DNA of 12,976 bases from Spirochaetia bacterium (GTDB lineage Bacteria; Spirochaetota; Spirochaetia; JABMQR01): the NCBI GenBank assembly GCA_016784705.1, contig JADHUD010000041.1:1-12976 (forward strand). The letters are read 5' to 3'. The notes beneath the pieces were generated by a model that worked only from the letters and a program-made list of their open reading frames with translations, was not told the DNA's origin and ran no database searches. Position numbers and translations under genes: made by a program. Shown in pieces: positions 5,949-12,976 of this stretch; position 1 is the stretch's first letter; each line of letters starts with the position of its first letter.

Positions 5949-7196
5949 ATGGAGCTTAAAGATCTCAGGGTAAATGGAAACAGGCTGATAGAGGCAATTG
6001 AAGCCTCTGCTAAAATAGGGGCTACTGCTAATGGTGGGCTGGAACGTTGTGCTGCAACAGATGAAGATAAAGCAGGTCGTGAGTTGCTGATGAAGTGGTT
6101 TGAAGAGTGCGGCTGTAAAGTTACTATTGATGAAATGGGAAATATGTTTGCAGTGAAACCTGGAAAAAACAGGAATCTGGGAGCAGTCCTGACCGGATCA
6201 CATTTTGATACACAAAAACCCGGTGGCCGGTTTGATGGAGTATTGGGAGTTGTCGGCGGGATAGAGGTTCTCCGTATTCTTGTTGAAAACAATATTGAGT
6301 TGGAACGTGATTTTATTGTTGCAAACTGGACAAACGAAGAGGGAGGATGGTTTTCTCCTGCTTGTATGGGTTCCGGTGTCTGGGTAGGGAACATTACAAA
6401 GGAGTGGGCTTACAGCAGAATGGATCGTGACGGGCTGACCCGGTTTGGTGAAGAGATCGAAAGAATTGGTTATAAAGGAGATTTTCCTGCTGATCATAAG
6501 AGATGGAATGTTGAGGCGGCGTATGAGCTGCATATAGAACAGGGCCCCCAATTATATAGAGAAAAAATTCAGATTGGTGCTCCGAAAGGAATTCTTTGTC
6601 TGCATTGGTATGATATCAATCTTAAGGGAACAGCCAATCAAGTCGGACCTACCCCTATGATTGGAAGAAATGATGCATTATTAGCTTTTTCAGAGATGAA
6701 TATAGTGGTTAATAAAGTTGCTCATCAAATGGGAAATATGGTAGCTACAGTCGGCGAAATTCAAAATTACCCCAATTCCCGAAACATCATTTCCGATGGT
6801 GTTCATTTTACTGTGGATATTAGATCGTGGGATGATGATCATGCTGTTAAGGCATGGGAGATGATGAAACGTGAATTTGAAGTAATAGCCGCAAGAAGAG
6901 GCTGCCCGATTACTACTGAAGAGACTTGGAAGGTTGAACATGCTCCATTTGATAAGGTGCTTTTTGAACGTGTTCTGGAGACGGCCGAAGAGTTGGGGTA
7001 CAGTACCCGTAGAATGATATCAGGTGCCGGTCATGATATGAGTGAAGTCAATCAGATAACAAGAGGTGCTATGATTTTTGTTCCCAGCATAAATGGACGC
7101 AGCCACGTTGAAGTTGAGGATACTCCTTATGAAGATTGTGAGAGAGGGGTAAATGTTCTCCTGCAATGTATTCTGAAAACAGCAAACGAAATATAA
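5949..7196 (+). CDS. Zn-dependent amidase/hydantoinase-carbamoylase family hydrolase (M20)
   Basis: A 415-residue cytosolic metallohydrolase of the family containing N-carbamoyl-L-amino-acid hydrolase, allantoate amidohydrolase and beta-ureidopropionase; these release CO2 and ammonia from a carbamoyl or ureido group. The five expected metal ligands are visible: H85 in GSHFDT, D96 in GGRFDG, E131 in NEEGG, H195 in LHIEQGP and H386 in GRSH. The substrate residues N279 (in NSRN) and R292 (in VDIR) are also in place. The lid motif is odd: GTANQVGPTPM at 227-237 has Gln where the family usually has His (ANHAGTTPM). Length is normal. It is transcribed from its own promoter and closed by a hairpin at 7203-7237, so it seems monocistronic, although the ECF genes follow in the same direction. 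The exact substrate is unknown. Confidence 0.85.
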   Translation: MELKDLRVNGNRLIEAIEASAKIGATANGGLERCAATDEDKAGRELLMKWFEECGCKVTIDEMGNMFAVKPGKNRNLGAVLTGSHFDTQKPGGRFDGVLGVVGGIEVLRILVENNIELERDFIVANWTNEEGGWFSPACMGSGVWVGNITKEWAYSRMDRDGLTRFGEEIERIGYKGDFPADHKRWNVEAAYELHIEQGPQLYREKIQIGAPKGILCLHWYDINLKGTANQVGPTPMIGRNDALLAFSEMNIVVNKVAHQMGNMVATVGEIQNYPNSRNIISDGVHFTVDIRSWDDDHAVKAWEMMKREFEVIAARRGCPITTEETWKVEHAPFDKVLFERVLETAEELGYSTRRMISGAGHDMSEVNQITRGAMIFVPSINGRSHVEVEDTPYEDCERGVNVLLQCILKTANEI

Positions 7197-7202
7197 TATT
7201 TC

Positions 7203-7237
7203 AATTGAGGCAGACAAATATAAAGTCTGCCTCAATT
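7203..7237. terminator. Strong hairpin after the hydrolase gene
   Basis: AATTGAGGCAGAC (7203-7215) pairs perfectly with GTCTGCCTCAATT (7225-7237) around a 9-base A/T loop. The hairpin starts 6 bases after the stop. The U-run is short, so termination on the + strand may be incomplete. Confidence 0.65.
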
Positions 7238-7272
7238 TCACAAACTCAAATAATGTATTGAATTCTTTTCAA

Positions 7273-7305
7273 TCAGTCAGCTTCAGTCAACTGTCAGTCA
7301 GCTTC
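7273..7305 (+). repeat. CAGTCA repeats upstream of ecfA
   Basis: TCAGTCAGCTTC occurs at 7273-7284 and again at 7294-7305, exactly 21 bases (two helical turns) apart, with a third CAGTCA between them at 7284-7289. They lie in the 120 bases between the hairpin and the chosen ecfA start and could be an operator. No promoter was recognised with confidence in this gap. Confidence 0.4.
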
Positions 7306-7356
7306 CAAGAAAAATGTAGACAAAAGTTCCAATACAGTTTACTGTTTGCCTACAGT

Positions 7357-8802
7357 ATGAATACATCAGTAACGTTAAAAAACTTATATTTCAGCTTCCC
7401 AATATATGACCAATCCGCAAAACGGGTTCTTTTTGAAAATACCTCCGCTGTTTTTCAGCATGGCATGGTTCATGCTGTTTATGGTCGGCCTGAAGCAGGA
7501 AAAACTACCTTAGGCAGAATAATGGCCGGTCTAGTTCCTGCATTTACCGGTGGTACTATTTCCGGATCGGTGCTGCTTGGGAAAGAAGATGTTCTTAAAA
7601 CAAAAGGTTATGATCTGCTTGAACATATAGGGATGGTTTTTCAGGATCCTGATGAGCAAATACTTATGCCGTTTGTAGAGGATGAAATAGTTTTTCCACT
7701 TGAATCGCTCGGTATGAATCGCCCCAAAATACATGAGCGGCTTGAAGAAGAGTTGGCTTTTTGGGATCTTGAAGAACTGCGGAGTGTAAATCCGGGTAAT
7801 TTATCCGGAGGAGAGAAAAAAAGAGTTCTTCTAGCAGTTTTGTGTGCAATAAACCCCTCAGTCTGGGTTCTGGATGAAACATTTGAGGAATTGGACGAGC
7901 AATGGCGGGAAACACTTATTCAGCGTGCAGTAGCTTCAGGGAAGACGATAATAATTCTTGCATCAAAACATATAGAACTTTTTGATATATATGTTGCAAC
8001 CTGGAGCGTAATTACTGAAAACCAGATATTTCAGGGAAGTAAGGATCATGTTCTGCAGCTGCTGGGTGACAATTGGGAATATAAGAAACTACACCCCTCC
8101 ATGCCCTATATATCACATTCTGTATACAATACTATGGAATTGCCTGTACTTTCAGTAAGGAATCTCTCTTACACCTATCCGGAAGGAAACTCTGACTTTA
8201 CACTATTTGTTGATAAGCTTGATTTGTATAGCGGGAAGATCACAGCTTTCTATGGACCCAACGGTTCCGGAAAATCAACTTTAAGCAAATTACTCTGCGG
8301 TCTGCTGACTCCGAATCATGGAGAGATATTTTTCCCCGGGAATGGTGAGAAGAAAAAACATGCAGCTGCCGGCGCTTTACAGAAGACAACCGGCTATCTG
8401 TTTCAAAATCCTGATTATCAGATATTTCTCCCCTCGGTAAAAGAAGAACTGATGTACAGCCTGGTGCAGGCAGGAATAGATAAGGATGATGCTTATAGAC
8501 AGGCAATAACCTGTGGAGAACTTTTTGGGCTTAAGAATCCGGAAGAGATACCTTCAATCATGAGTTATGGTGCAAGGAAACGTCTACAGGCAGCAGTATG
8601 TTATCTGTTGGATAGATCCTGCTATATTTTTGATGAAGCAGATTCAGGGATACTCCTGTCTGAATATATACGGATAATTGATTTATTTGTAAAGCGGGAA
8701 GCAAGTCTTATTCTTATAACTCATGACTTGAGACTGGCTGAAAAGCTGGCAGATACAATTATTGTGTTTCAGGATGGCCGGGCACAGGAGGGCTTTTTAT
8801 GA
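7357..8802 (+). CDS. ecfA: ECF transporter energy-coupling ATPase, two fused ABC domains
   Basis: A 481-residue tandem ABC ATPase that should power vitamin or metabolite import by an energy-coupling factor complex on the inner face of the membrane. Half 1: Walker A GRPEAGKT (43-50), Q-loop FQDPDEQ (95-101), signature LSGGEKKR (149-156), Walker B VWVLDE (169-174), His switch H205. Half 2: Walker A GPNGSGKST (300-308), Q-loop FQNPDYQ (349-355), signature MSYGARKR (402-409), Walker B YIFDE (423-427), His H456. The Q-loops with DPD/NPD..Q are typical of EcfA1/EcfA2, here fused in one chain. Half 1 Walker A and half 2 signature are both divergent. ATG 7357 is chosen because homology begins there, although no clear ribosome site precedes it; the frame is open to TTG 7258 but that stretch is not ABC-like. 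The stop overlaps ecfT by 4 bases. Confidence 0.85.
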   Translation: MNTSVTLKNLYFSFPIYDQSAKRVLFENTSAVFQHGMVHAVYGRPEAGKTTLGRIMAGLVPAFTGGTISGSVLLGKEDVLKTKGYDLLEHIGMVFQDPDEQILMPFVEDEIVFPLESLGMNRPKIHERLEEELAFWDLEELRSVNPGNLSGGEKKRVLLAVLCAINPSVWVLDETFEELDEQWRETLIQRAVASGKTIIILASKHIELFDIYVATWSVITENQIFQGSKDHVLQLLGDNWEYKKLHPSMPYISHSVYNTMELPVLSVRNLSYTYPEGNSDFTLFVDKLDLYSGKITAFYGPNGSGKSTLSKLLCGLLTPNHGEIFFPGNGEKKKHAAAGALQKTTGYLFQNPDYQIFLPSVKEELMYSLVQAGIDKDDAYRQAITCGELFGLKNPEEIPSIMSYGARKRLQAAVCYLLDRSCYIFDEADSGILLSEYIRIIDLFVKREASLILITHDLRLAEKLADTIIVFQDGRAQEGFL

Positions 8803-9569
8803 TTGAATCCTCCTATCACCCCGGAAAAACCTTTGTTCATACGTTTGATCCTAGGGCGAAATTATTTCTTTTAATTGTGTATACGACAGCAATGTTTCTT
8901 CCCTTCCAAATTGAAATCTTAGCTGTCTATGCTGCTGTCATGATTATCCTGGCATTTCCTGCTGCAGGAATACGGGATGCTTTTTCTCCTTTAAAAGTAT
9001 TACTGCCATTAATAATACTTATTATCATACTGACTCCTCCGTTTTTCCGTGAGGGAGAGGTTCTTATTACCTATAATACATGGATAATTCTTACTGATTC
9101 AGGATTAATCCGGACTTGTGTATTATTATCCAGATTCATTGGAATTACCTATGTGTTTTTTGTTTTTTTCCGTGCAACTCCCCTTAATCAGGTTGTATTA
9201 ACACTTCGATGGTATGGCCTGCCGATAAAAGCAGCTCTGATAATAAGTATGACATTCAGATTTATCCCAAATGTCACTTCAACTTATCATCGGGTATCCG
9301 ATGCACATAAGCTTCGCGGCAGTTTTCAGTCAGGTATGTGGGGATGGTCCCGCTTGAAAGGTCTGGTACCAGTTCTTACCTCAGTTCTTATCCAAACTGT
9401 TAAAAGTATACCTGTCATGTCTATGAGCCTGGAGCACCGGGGATTTGGGCGGACTATCAGAAGAACTTCTTATCAACGTCTCCGTGGAGGAAGGAAGCTC
9501 TTTACCCATTTAACATTTTCCATTATTATAGCGCTCATGTTAATAGCACCGATTTTTCTTGTAAGATGA
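8799..9569 (+). CDS. ecfT: ECF transporter transmembrane component EcfT
   Basis: A 256-residue integral membrane scaffold that joins the ATPase to the substrate-binding S component. The N-terminal FDPRAKLFLL (16-25), hydrophobic segments at about 22-55, 62-80, 105-125, 145-160 and 236-255, and the two coupling-helix motifs AHKLRG (169-174) and LEHRGFG (211-217) are characteristic; the RG pairs contact the ATPase grooves. AGGAGGG at 8786-8792 is 6 bases before ATG 8799, which overlaps the ecfA stop (ATGA). The overlap indicates coupled synthesis with the ATPase. Length is normal for EcfT. Confidence 0.9.
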   Translation: MIESSYHPGKTFVHTFDPRAKLFLLIVYTTAMFLPFQIEILAVYAAVMIILAFPAAGIRDAFSPLKVLLPLIILIIILTPPFFREGEVLITYNTWIILTDSGLIRTCVLLSRFIGITYVFFVFFRATPLNQVVLTLRWYGLPIKAALIISMTFRFIPNVTSTYHRVSDAHKLRGSFQSGMWGWSRLKGLVPVLTSVLIQTVKSIPVMSMSLEHRGFGRTIRRTSYQRLRGGRKLFTHLTFSIIIALMLIAPIFLVR

Positions 9570-9573
9570 TTGA

Positions 9574-9622
9574 GGCAATTTCAAAAATAGAATCAAAAAT
9601 CGAAGATTTTTAGGAAATTGCC
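9574..9622 (+). promoter_or_regulatory. Nested hairpin in the ecfT-ecfS gap
   Basis: An outer stem GGCAATTTC (9574-9582) / GAAATTGCC (9614-9622) encloses an inner hairpin AAAAATC (9595-9601), loop GAA, GATTTTT (9605-9611). The outer stem ends 5 bases before the AAAGGA ribosome site (9628-9633) of ecfS. It may protect the transcript or tune translation of the S component; it could also be a weak terminator. No known riboswitch was recognised. Confidence 0.4.
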
Positions 9623-9641
9623 ATTTGAAAGGATAAAAAAT

Positions 9642-10265
9642 ATGAAACAAAGATCAAGATTAGGTAGTGGAATTGCAGTTTCACCTGCATATCGTATTGT
9701 ATCAATATCTATACTGACCGCAGTCACGGCAGTTTTCACACTGTTGATTCGTATTCCCATAGCTCCTACGCGCGGATATATAAATCTTGGTGATGTTGCT
9801 ATATATTTTACCGCATTTACATTTGGTCCTGTTACTGCAGTGATAACAGCAGGATTAGGTACTGCAATTGCAGATCTTCTTTCAGGTTATGCACAATGGG
9901 CACCCATATCCTTATTTATTCATGGACTTCAGGGCTTCTTTGCCGGTTTAATTGTTAGAAGATCATTATTGATAATGCAGGAACGTCTTGAGAAAAATGA
10001 AACAGAAACTCCTTCAATCCCTTCAACCCCTTCCCCAAATAGATATAGGCTTTCGTTCCCGGTAATTTTACTTGCAGGTCTTGTGGGACTGATTATTATG
10101 ACAGGTTTCTATTTTCTGGCAGGAGCCGCACTAGTCGGATTTGGTGCAGCAGCAGTTGAGATACCGGGGAATATTATTCAATGTGTTGTGGGTACCATCG
10201 GAGGTTTTCTGCTTACAAAGACGGTAATTAAAGCATATCCGCCTGTTAGGGATATGTTCTTATAG
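9642..10265 (+). CDS. ECF transporter substrate-binding S component
   Basis: A 207-residue membrane protein, most like the small ECF S-component families grouped with riboflavin- and hydroxymethylpyrimidine-type proteins. Hydrophobic segments are at about 17-38, 50-75, 86-108, 138-163 and 172-193. Family-like stretches are GYINLGDVAIYFTAFTFGP (45-63), LGTAIADLLSGY (72-83) and PISLFIHGLQGFFAGL (88-103). A polar Ser/Thr/Pro-rich loop (about 113-136) separates the third and fourth hydrophobic stretches and is unusually long. ATG 9642 is chosen for its AAAGGA site 8 bases upstream; the frame is open to TTG 9618 without such a site. Location directly after ecfA-ecfT makes it the dedicated S subunit of this group-I-like system. 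The ligand is unknown. Confidence 0.8.
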   Translation: MKQRSRLGSGIAVSPAYRIVSISILTAVTAVFTLLIRIPIAPTRGYINLGDVAIYFTAFTFGPVTAVITAGLGTAIADLLSGYAQWAPISLFIHGLQGFFAGLIVRRSLLIMQERLEKNETETPSIPSTPSPNRYRLSFPVILLAGLVGLIIMTGFYFLAGAALVGFGAAAVEIPGNIIQCVVGTIGGFLLTKTVIKAYPPVRDMFL

Positions 10266-10274
10266 CACTTTATG

Positions 10275-10300
10275 GCGCCCTCTGCTCGAGGGCGCTTTTT
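10275..10300 (+). terminator. Intrinsic terminator between ecfS and guaB
   Basis: GCGCCCTC (10275-10282) pairs with GAGGGCGC (10288-10295) around TGCTC and is followed by five T (10296-10300). This is a textbook rho-independent structure ending the ECF transcript. It ends 21 bases before guaB. Confidence 0.9.
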
Positions 10301-10321
10301 AATGTTAACAAGGGGAGATAT

Positions 10322-11785
10322 ATGAAAGAATTTCGTATGGGATTATCATTTGATGATGTATTACTTGTGCCGGCAAAATCTGATTTCGTTCCCAGAGATA
10401 CAAACCTGAATTCAAGAATTACCAGAAACATCACTATTAACATTCCGCTGATTAGTGCTGCAATGGATACAGTTACTGAAGCACGCCTTGCTATTGCACT
10501 TGCCCGTGAGGGTGGAATGGGTATAGTTCATAAAAACTTAACAATTCTTGAGCAGGTAAACGAAATCGACAAGGTGAAACGTTCTCAATCCGGGGTAATA
10601 ACTGCTCCTATCTCTTTAAAGCCGGATAATACTGTTCAGGATGCTATTAATCTCATGGAACTATATCATATTTCCGGTATCCCGGTTGTTGATGAAGCTG
10701 GAAAATTAGCCGGAATTCTCACCAACAGAGATCTCAGGTTTCATACTGATTTCTCGATGCCGCTAGCAAAAGCGATGACAAAAGATAATCTTATTACTGC
10801 AGCTCCCGGTACCAGCCTGGACGAAGCCAGTAAGTTGCTGCATACCTATAGAATTGAAAAACTGCCCATAGTTGACTCTCATGGAATTCTGGTTGGACTG
10901 ATAACCTTCAAAGATATTATAAAAGCTCGTGATTATCCAAACAGCTGTACAGATTCTTCCGGGAGATTACGGGTAGGGGCAGCTGTAAGTTCGGGAGGAG
11001 AATCTGAACTTGAACGTGCGCAGGCACTTATCAATGCAGATGTTGATCTTCTTGTTGTTGACAGTGCTCACGGGCATAACACTATGATAGCCCAGACAGT
11101 GAGAATACTTAAGAATCACTTTCCGGATATAGATATTATTGCCGGAAATATTGTTACTGCCGATGCAGCCGCCGAACTTATACAAGCAGGTGCTGATGCA
11201 CTGAAAGTTGGAGTTGGTCCGGGTTCTATCTGCACAACCAGGGTAGTTGCCGGAGTTGGAGTCCCGCAGCTTACTGCAATTATGGATACTGTGGAGATTG
11301 CAGCCAGATCAGGAATTCCAGTTATTGCTGATGGCGGAATTAAATTCAGCGGAGATATTGTTAAAGCAATTGCAGCTGGTGCCCATGCAGTTATGATTGG
11401 AAACCTGTTTGCCGGAACAGCTGAAAGTCCAGGCTCGGTTATTTCTCATATGGGGAGAAGTTACAAAGTGCATCGGGGAATGGGTTCAGTGAAAGCTATG
11501 CAGAGAGGTAGTAAGTCGCGGTATATGCAGTTTGAAGAAGAGGCATCAAAACTTGTGCCTGAAGGAATTGAGGGAAGGGTTCCCTATCGGGGTCCTCTTG
11601 CAGACTATATCCACCAGTTACTTGGCGGGTTGCGTTCAGGAATGGGTTATTGCGGTTGCAGAACTATTCAGGAGTTACAGGAAAAAACCGAATTTATTCA
11701 GGTAACTCAATCTGGAATCACTGAAAGCCATCCACATGATATAACGATAACCGAGGAGCCATTAAATTATCAAATTACCCGTTAA
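10322..11785 (+). CDS. guaB: IMP dehydrogenase
   Basis: Oxidises IMP to XMP with NAD+, the first committed step to GMP, in the cytosol. The 487-residue length is standard. The (beta/alpha)8 barrel (about 1-90 and 205-487) is interrupted by two CBS domains (about 93-140 and 152-202). Catalytic Cys304 lies in GVGPGSICTTR (297-307), D337 in IADGGI binds IMP, and the mobile flap carries R419 and Y422 in EGRVPYRG. The usual YRGMGS motif reads HRGMGS at 384-389. AAGGGGAG at 10310-10317 is 4 bases before ATG 10322. It is followed by guaA after a 30-base gap without a terminator, so the two form an operon. Only 21 bases separate it from the preceding terminator, so its promoter must overlap or precede that hairpin, or transcription reads through. 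Confidence 0.97.
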   Translation: MKEFRMGLSFDDVLLVPAKSDFVPRDTNLNSRITRNITINIPLISAAMDTVTEARLAIALAREGGMGIVHKNLTILEQVNEIDKVKRSQSGVITAPISLKPDNTVQDAINLMELYHISGIPVVDEAGKLAGILTNRDLRFHTDFSMPLAKAMTKDNLITAAPGTSLDEASKLLHTYRIEKLPIVDSHGILVGLITFKDIIKARDYPNSCTDSSGRLRVGAAVSSGGESELERAQALINADVDLLVVDSAHGHNTMIAQTVRILKNHFPDIDIIAGNIVTADAAAELIQAGADALKVGVGPGSICTTRVVAGVGVPQLTAIMDTVEIAARSGIPVIADGGIKFSGDIVKAIAAGAHAVMIGNLFAGTAESPGSVISHMGRSYKVHRGMGSVKAMQRGSKSRYMQFEEEASKLVPEGIEGRVPYRGPLADYIHQLLGGLRSGMGYCGCRTIQELQEKTEFIQVTQSGITESHPHDITITEEPLNYQITR

Positions 11786-11815
11786 CGTTAAAACGAGAGA
11801 AAGAGGAATGCTTAT

Positions 11816-12976
11816 ATGATACCGCATGAACAGCTGATTGTAGTACTTGATTTCGGGGCTCAGTATAGCCAGCTGATTGCACGACGTGTTCGTGAAACGA
11901 AGGTTTACAGTAAAATAGTTCCATTTACTATACCTGCTGAAGAAATTCGAAAATTACATCCCAAAGGCATAATATTTAGCGGCGGCCCTGCCAGTGTTAC
12001 ATCTCAGGGATCACCAAGACCGGATCCGGAAATATTTACTCTGGGAATTCCCATTTTGGGAATTTGCTATGGACTTCAGGTCATAACGGTTATGAAAGGC
12101 GGAACCGTCACACGGCCTGATAAACGTGAGTATGGATGTGCTCAACTATCAATGCGAAAGAAATCCTCTTTACTTGAAGGTTTTCATGAAAATTCGCAGG
12201 TTTGGATGAGTCATGGTGATTCAGTTAAAACAATACCTGAGGGATTTACTGTTACCGCAGATACCGAAAATTGTTCTGCTGCAGTAGTGGAAAATAGCCG
12301 GGATAACCTTTATGGGGTTCAATTTCATCCTGAAGTAATTCATACAGAACAAGGAAACCAGTTAATCAGAAATTTTGTTCATTCAATTTGCGGAAGTACT
12401 TCTGATTGGGATATGGGATCATTTGTTGATCAGGCTGTTCAGGATATTAAAAAACAGGTTGGAGACAAAACGGTTCTCTGTGGACTTTCAGGAGGGGTGG
12501 ATTCCAGCGTTGCCGCTGCGCTTATACATAAAGCAATCGGAGATCAGTTAGTCTGTGTATTTGTTAATAATGGATTACTTCGTAGAGGTGAAGCAGATCT
12601 TGTACTGAAGGTATTCCGTGATAATTTTCATATTCGCCTTCGGTATTCTGAGGCTGAAGAGTTGTTCCTCGATGCATTGAGAGGTGTATCAGAACCAGAA
12701 CAAAAACGGAAAATTATTGGGAAAGTATTTATTGATGTATTTGAACGAGAGGCAAGAGCAGTAGGAGAAGTTGATTTTCTTGCTCAGGGGACCTTATACC
12801 CGGACGTTATTGAGAGCACTTCTGCAACAGGAGGACCCTCTGCTACAATCAAGAGCCATCATAATGTAGGAGGCCTGCCTGATGATCTCAGATTCGAACT
12901 TATTGAGCCGCTTAAAGAACTGTTCAAGGATGAAGTCCGTCTTCTCGGAAAAGAGCTGGGGCTGCCTGATGTTATT
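11816..12976 (+). CDS. guaA: GMP synthase (glutamine-hydrolysing), 5' part
   Basis: Converts XMP to GMP using ATP and glutamine nitrogen. The window holds the first 387 codons and cuts the gene at its right edge; full proteins are about 510-525 aa. The class I glutaminase domain (about 6-190) has the nucleophile C84 in GICYGLQ, MSHGD at 131-135, and H171/E173 in FHPEV. The ATP-pyrophosphatase domain starts near 200 with the P-loop SGGVDS (225-230), then ESTSATGGPSATIKSHHN (333-350) and GLPDDL (353-358). ATG 11816 has AGAGGA 8 bases upstream. A second ATG at 11808 opens only a 3-codon frame. It is cotranscribed with guaB. The C-terminal dimerisation domain lies beyond the window. Confidence 0.97.
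   Translation, partial: MIPHEQLIVVLDFGAQYSQLIARRVRETKVYSKIVPFTIPAEEIRKLHPKGIIFSGGPASVTSQGSPRPDPEIFTLGIPILGICYGLQVITVMKGGTVTRPDKREYGCAQLSMRKKSSLLEGFHENSQVWMSHGDSVKTIPEGFTVTADTENCSAAVVENSRDNLYGVQFHPEVIHTEQGNQLIRNFVHSICGSTSDWDMGSFVDQAVQDIKKQVGDKTVLCGLSGGVDSSVAAALIHKAIGDQLVCVFVNNGLLRRGEADLVLKVFRDNFHIRLRYSEAEELFLDALRGVSEPEQKRKIIGKVFIDVFEREARAVGEVDFLAQGTLYPDVIESTSATGGPSATIKSHHNVGGLPDDLRFELIEPLKELFKDEVRLLGKELGLPDVI

Noticed and set aside
5891..6394. Long minus-strand frame over the start of the hydrolase gene, and similar minus-strand frames elsewhere
   Set aside because: Each is the antisense shadow of a well-supported gene and shows low-complexity or unfamiliar translation.
7258..7356. TTG start giving 33 more residues on the ECF ATPase
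   Set aside because: The extra residues do not look like ABC protein, no ribosome site precedes the TTG, and the stretch holds the CAGTCA repeats.
9618..9641. TTG start for the S component
   Set aside because: It lies in the hairpin arm and has no ribosome site; ATG 9642 has one.
11808..11819. Three-codon leader peptide overlapping the guaA start
   Set aside because: The ribosome site is adjacent to its ATG, too close to use; it looks incidental.
1..12976. tRNA, rRNA or CRISPR arrays
   Set aside because: No cloverleaf, rRNA-like segment or regularly spaced repeat series was seen in either strand.

Overview
The window is bacterial and has two different parts. Bases 1-5653 are mobile DNA: an ISAs1-type insertion sequence that has itself been split by a second element carrying three tyrosine recombinases. 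Bases 5949-12976 look like ordinary chromosome: a Zn-dependent N-carbamoyl-amino-acid-hydrolase-like enzyme, a complete ECF transporter (fused double ATPase, EcfT, S component), then guaB and the first 387 codons of guaA. All supported genes are on the + strand. The AT-rich composition, purine-rich Shine-Dalgarno sites, tightly packed genes and ECF/guaBA content would suit an anaerobe of the Bacillota or Spirochaetota, but nothing here fixes the taxon.

The main discovery is the nested element. The ISAs1 transposase reading frame stops matching its family at 1284, exactly after the Gly-Ile codons of the conserved GHWGIEN motif, and resumes at 5384 with the Glu-Asn codons. Removing 1285-5383 rebuilds a 440-residue transposase whose third catalytic acid (E352) is the first residue after the join. 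The inserted DNA is about 4.1 kb. It has a perfect 99-bp terminal inverted repeat (1279-1377 and 5259-5357), three overlapping tyrosine recombinase genes (612, 331 and 341 aa, each with R, K, HxxR, H and Y residues visible), a 6-bp direct repeat GGAATT at both junctions, and a 32-bp perfect palindrome at the right end only. This resembles a recombinase-in-trio (RIT) element.

The junctions imply a specific mechanism. In a circular intermediate the two inverted repeats would meet around the 20-bp core of the palindrome and form one symmetric site with a GGAATT on each arm. Recombination of one arm with GGAATT in the IS gives exactly the observed left and right junctions, and excision would restore the transposase without a scar. 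The element therefore seems to use a conserved catalytic motif of another transposon as its landing site.

Downstream, an extended -10 promoter precedes the hydrolase gene, and a strong hairpin follows it. The ecfA-ecfT-ecfS genes follow, with a 4-bp overlap between ecfA and ecfT and a hairpin-rich gap before ecfS. The two halves of the ATPase are asymmetric: the divergent Walker A of half 1 and the divergent signature of half 2 should meet in the same composite ATP site. An intrinsic terminator separates ecfS from guaB-guaA, the two enzymes that convert IMP to GMP. The S-component substrate cannot be read from sequence; a link to a nitrogenous base or a carbamoylated compound is only a guess from the neighbours.
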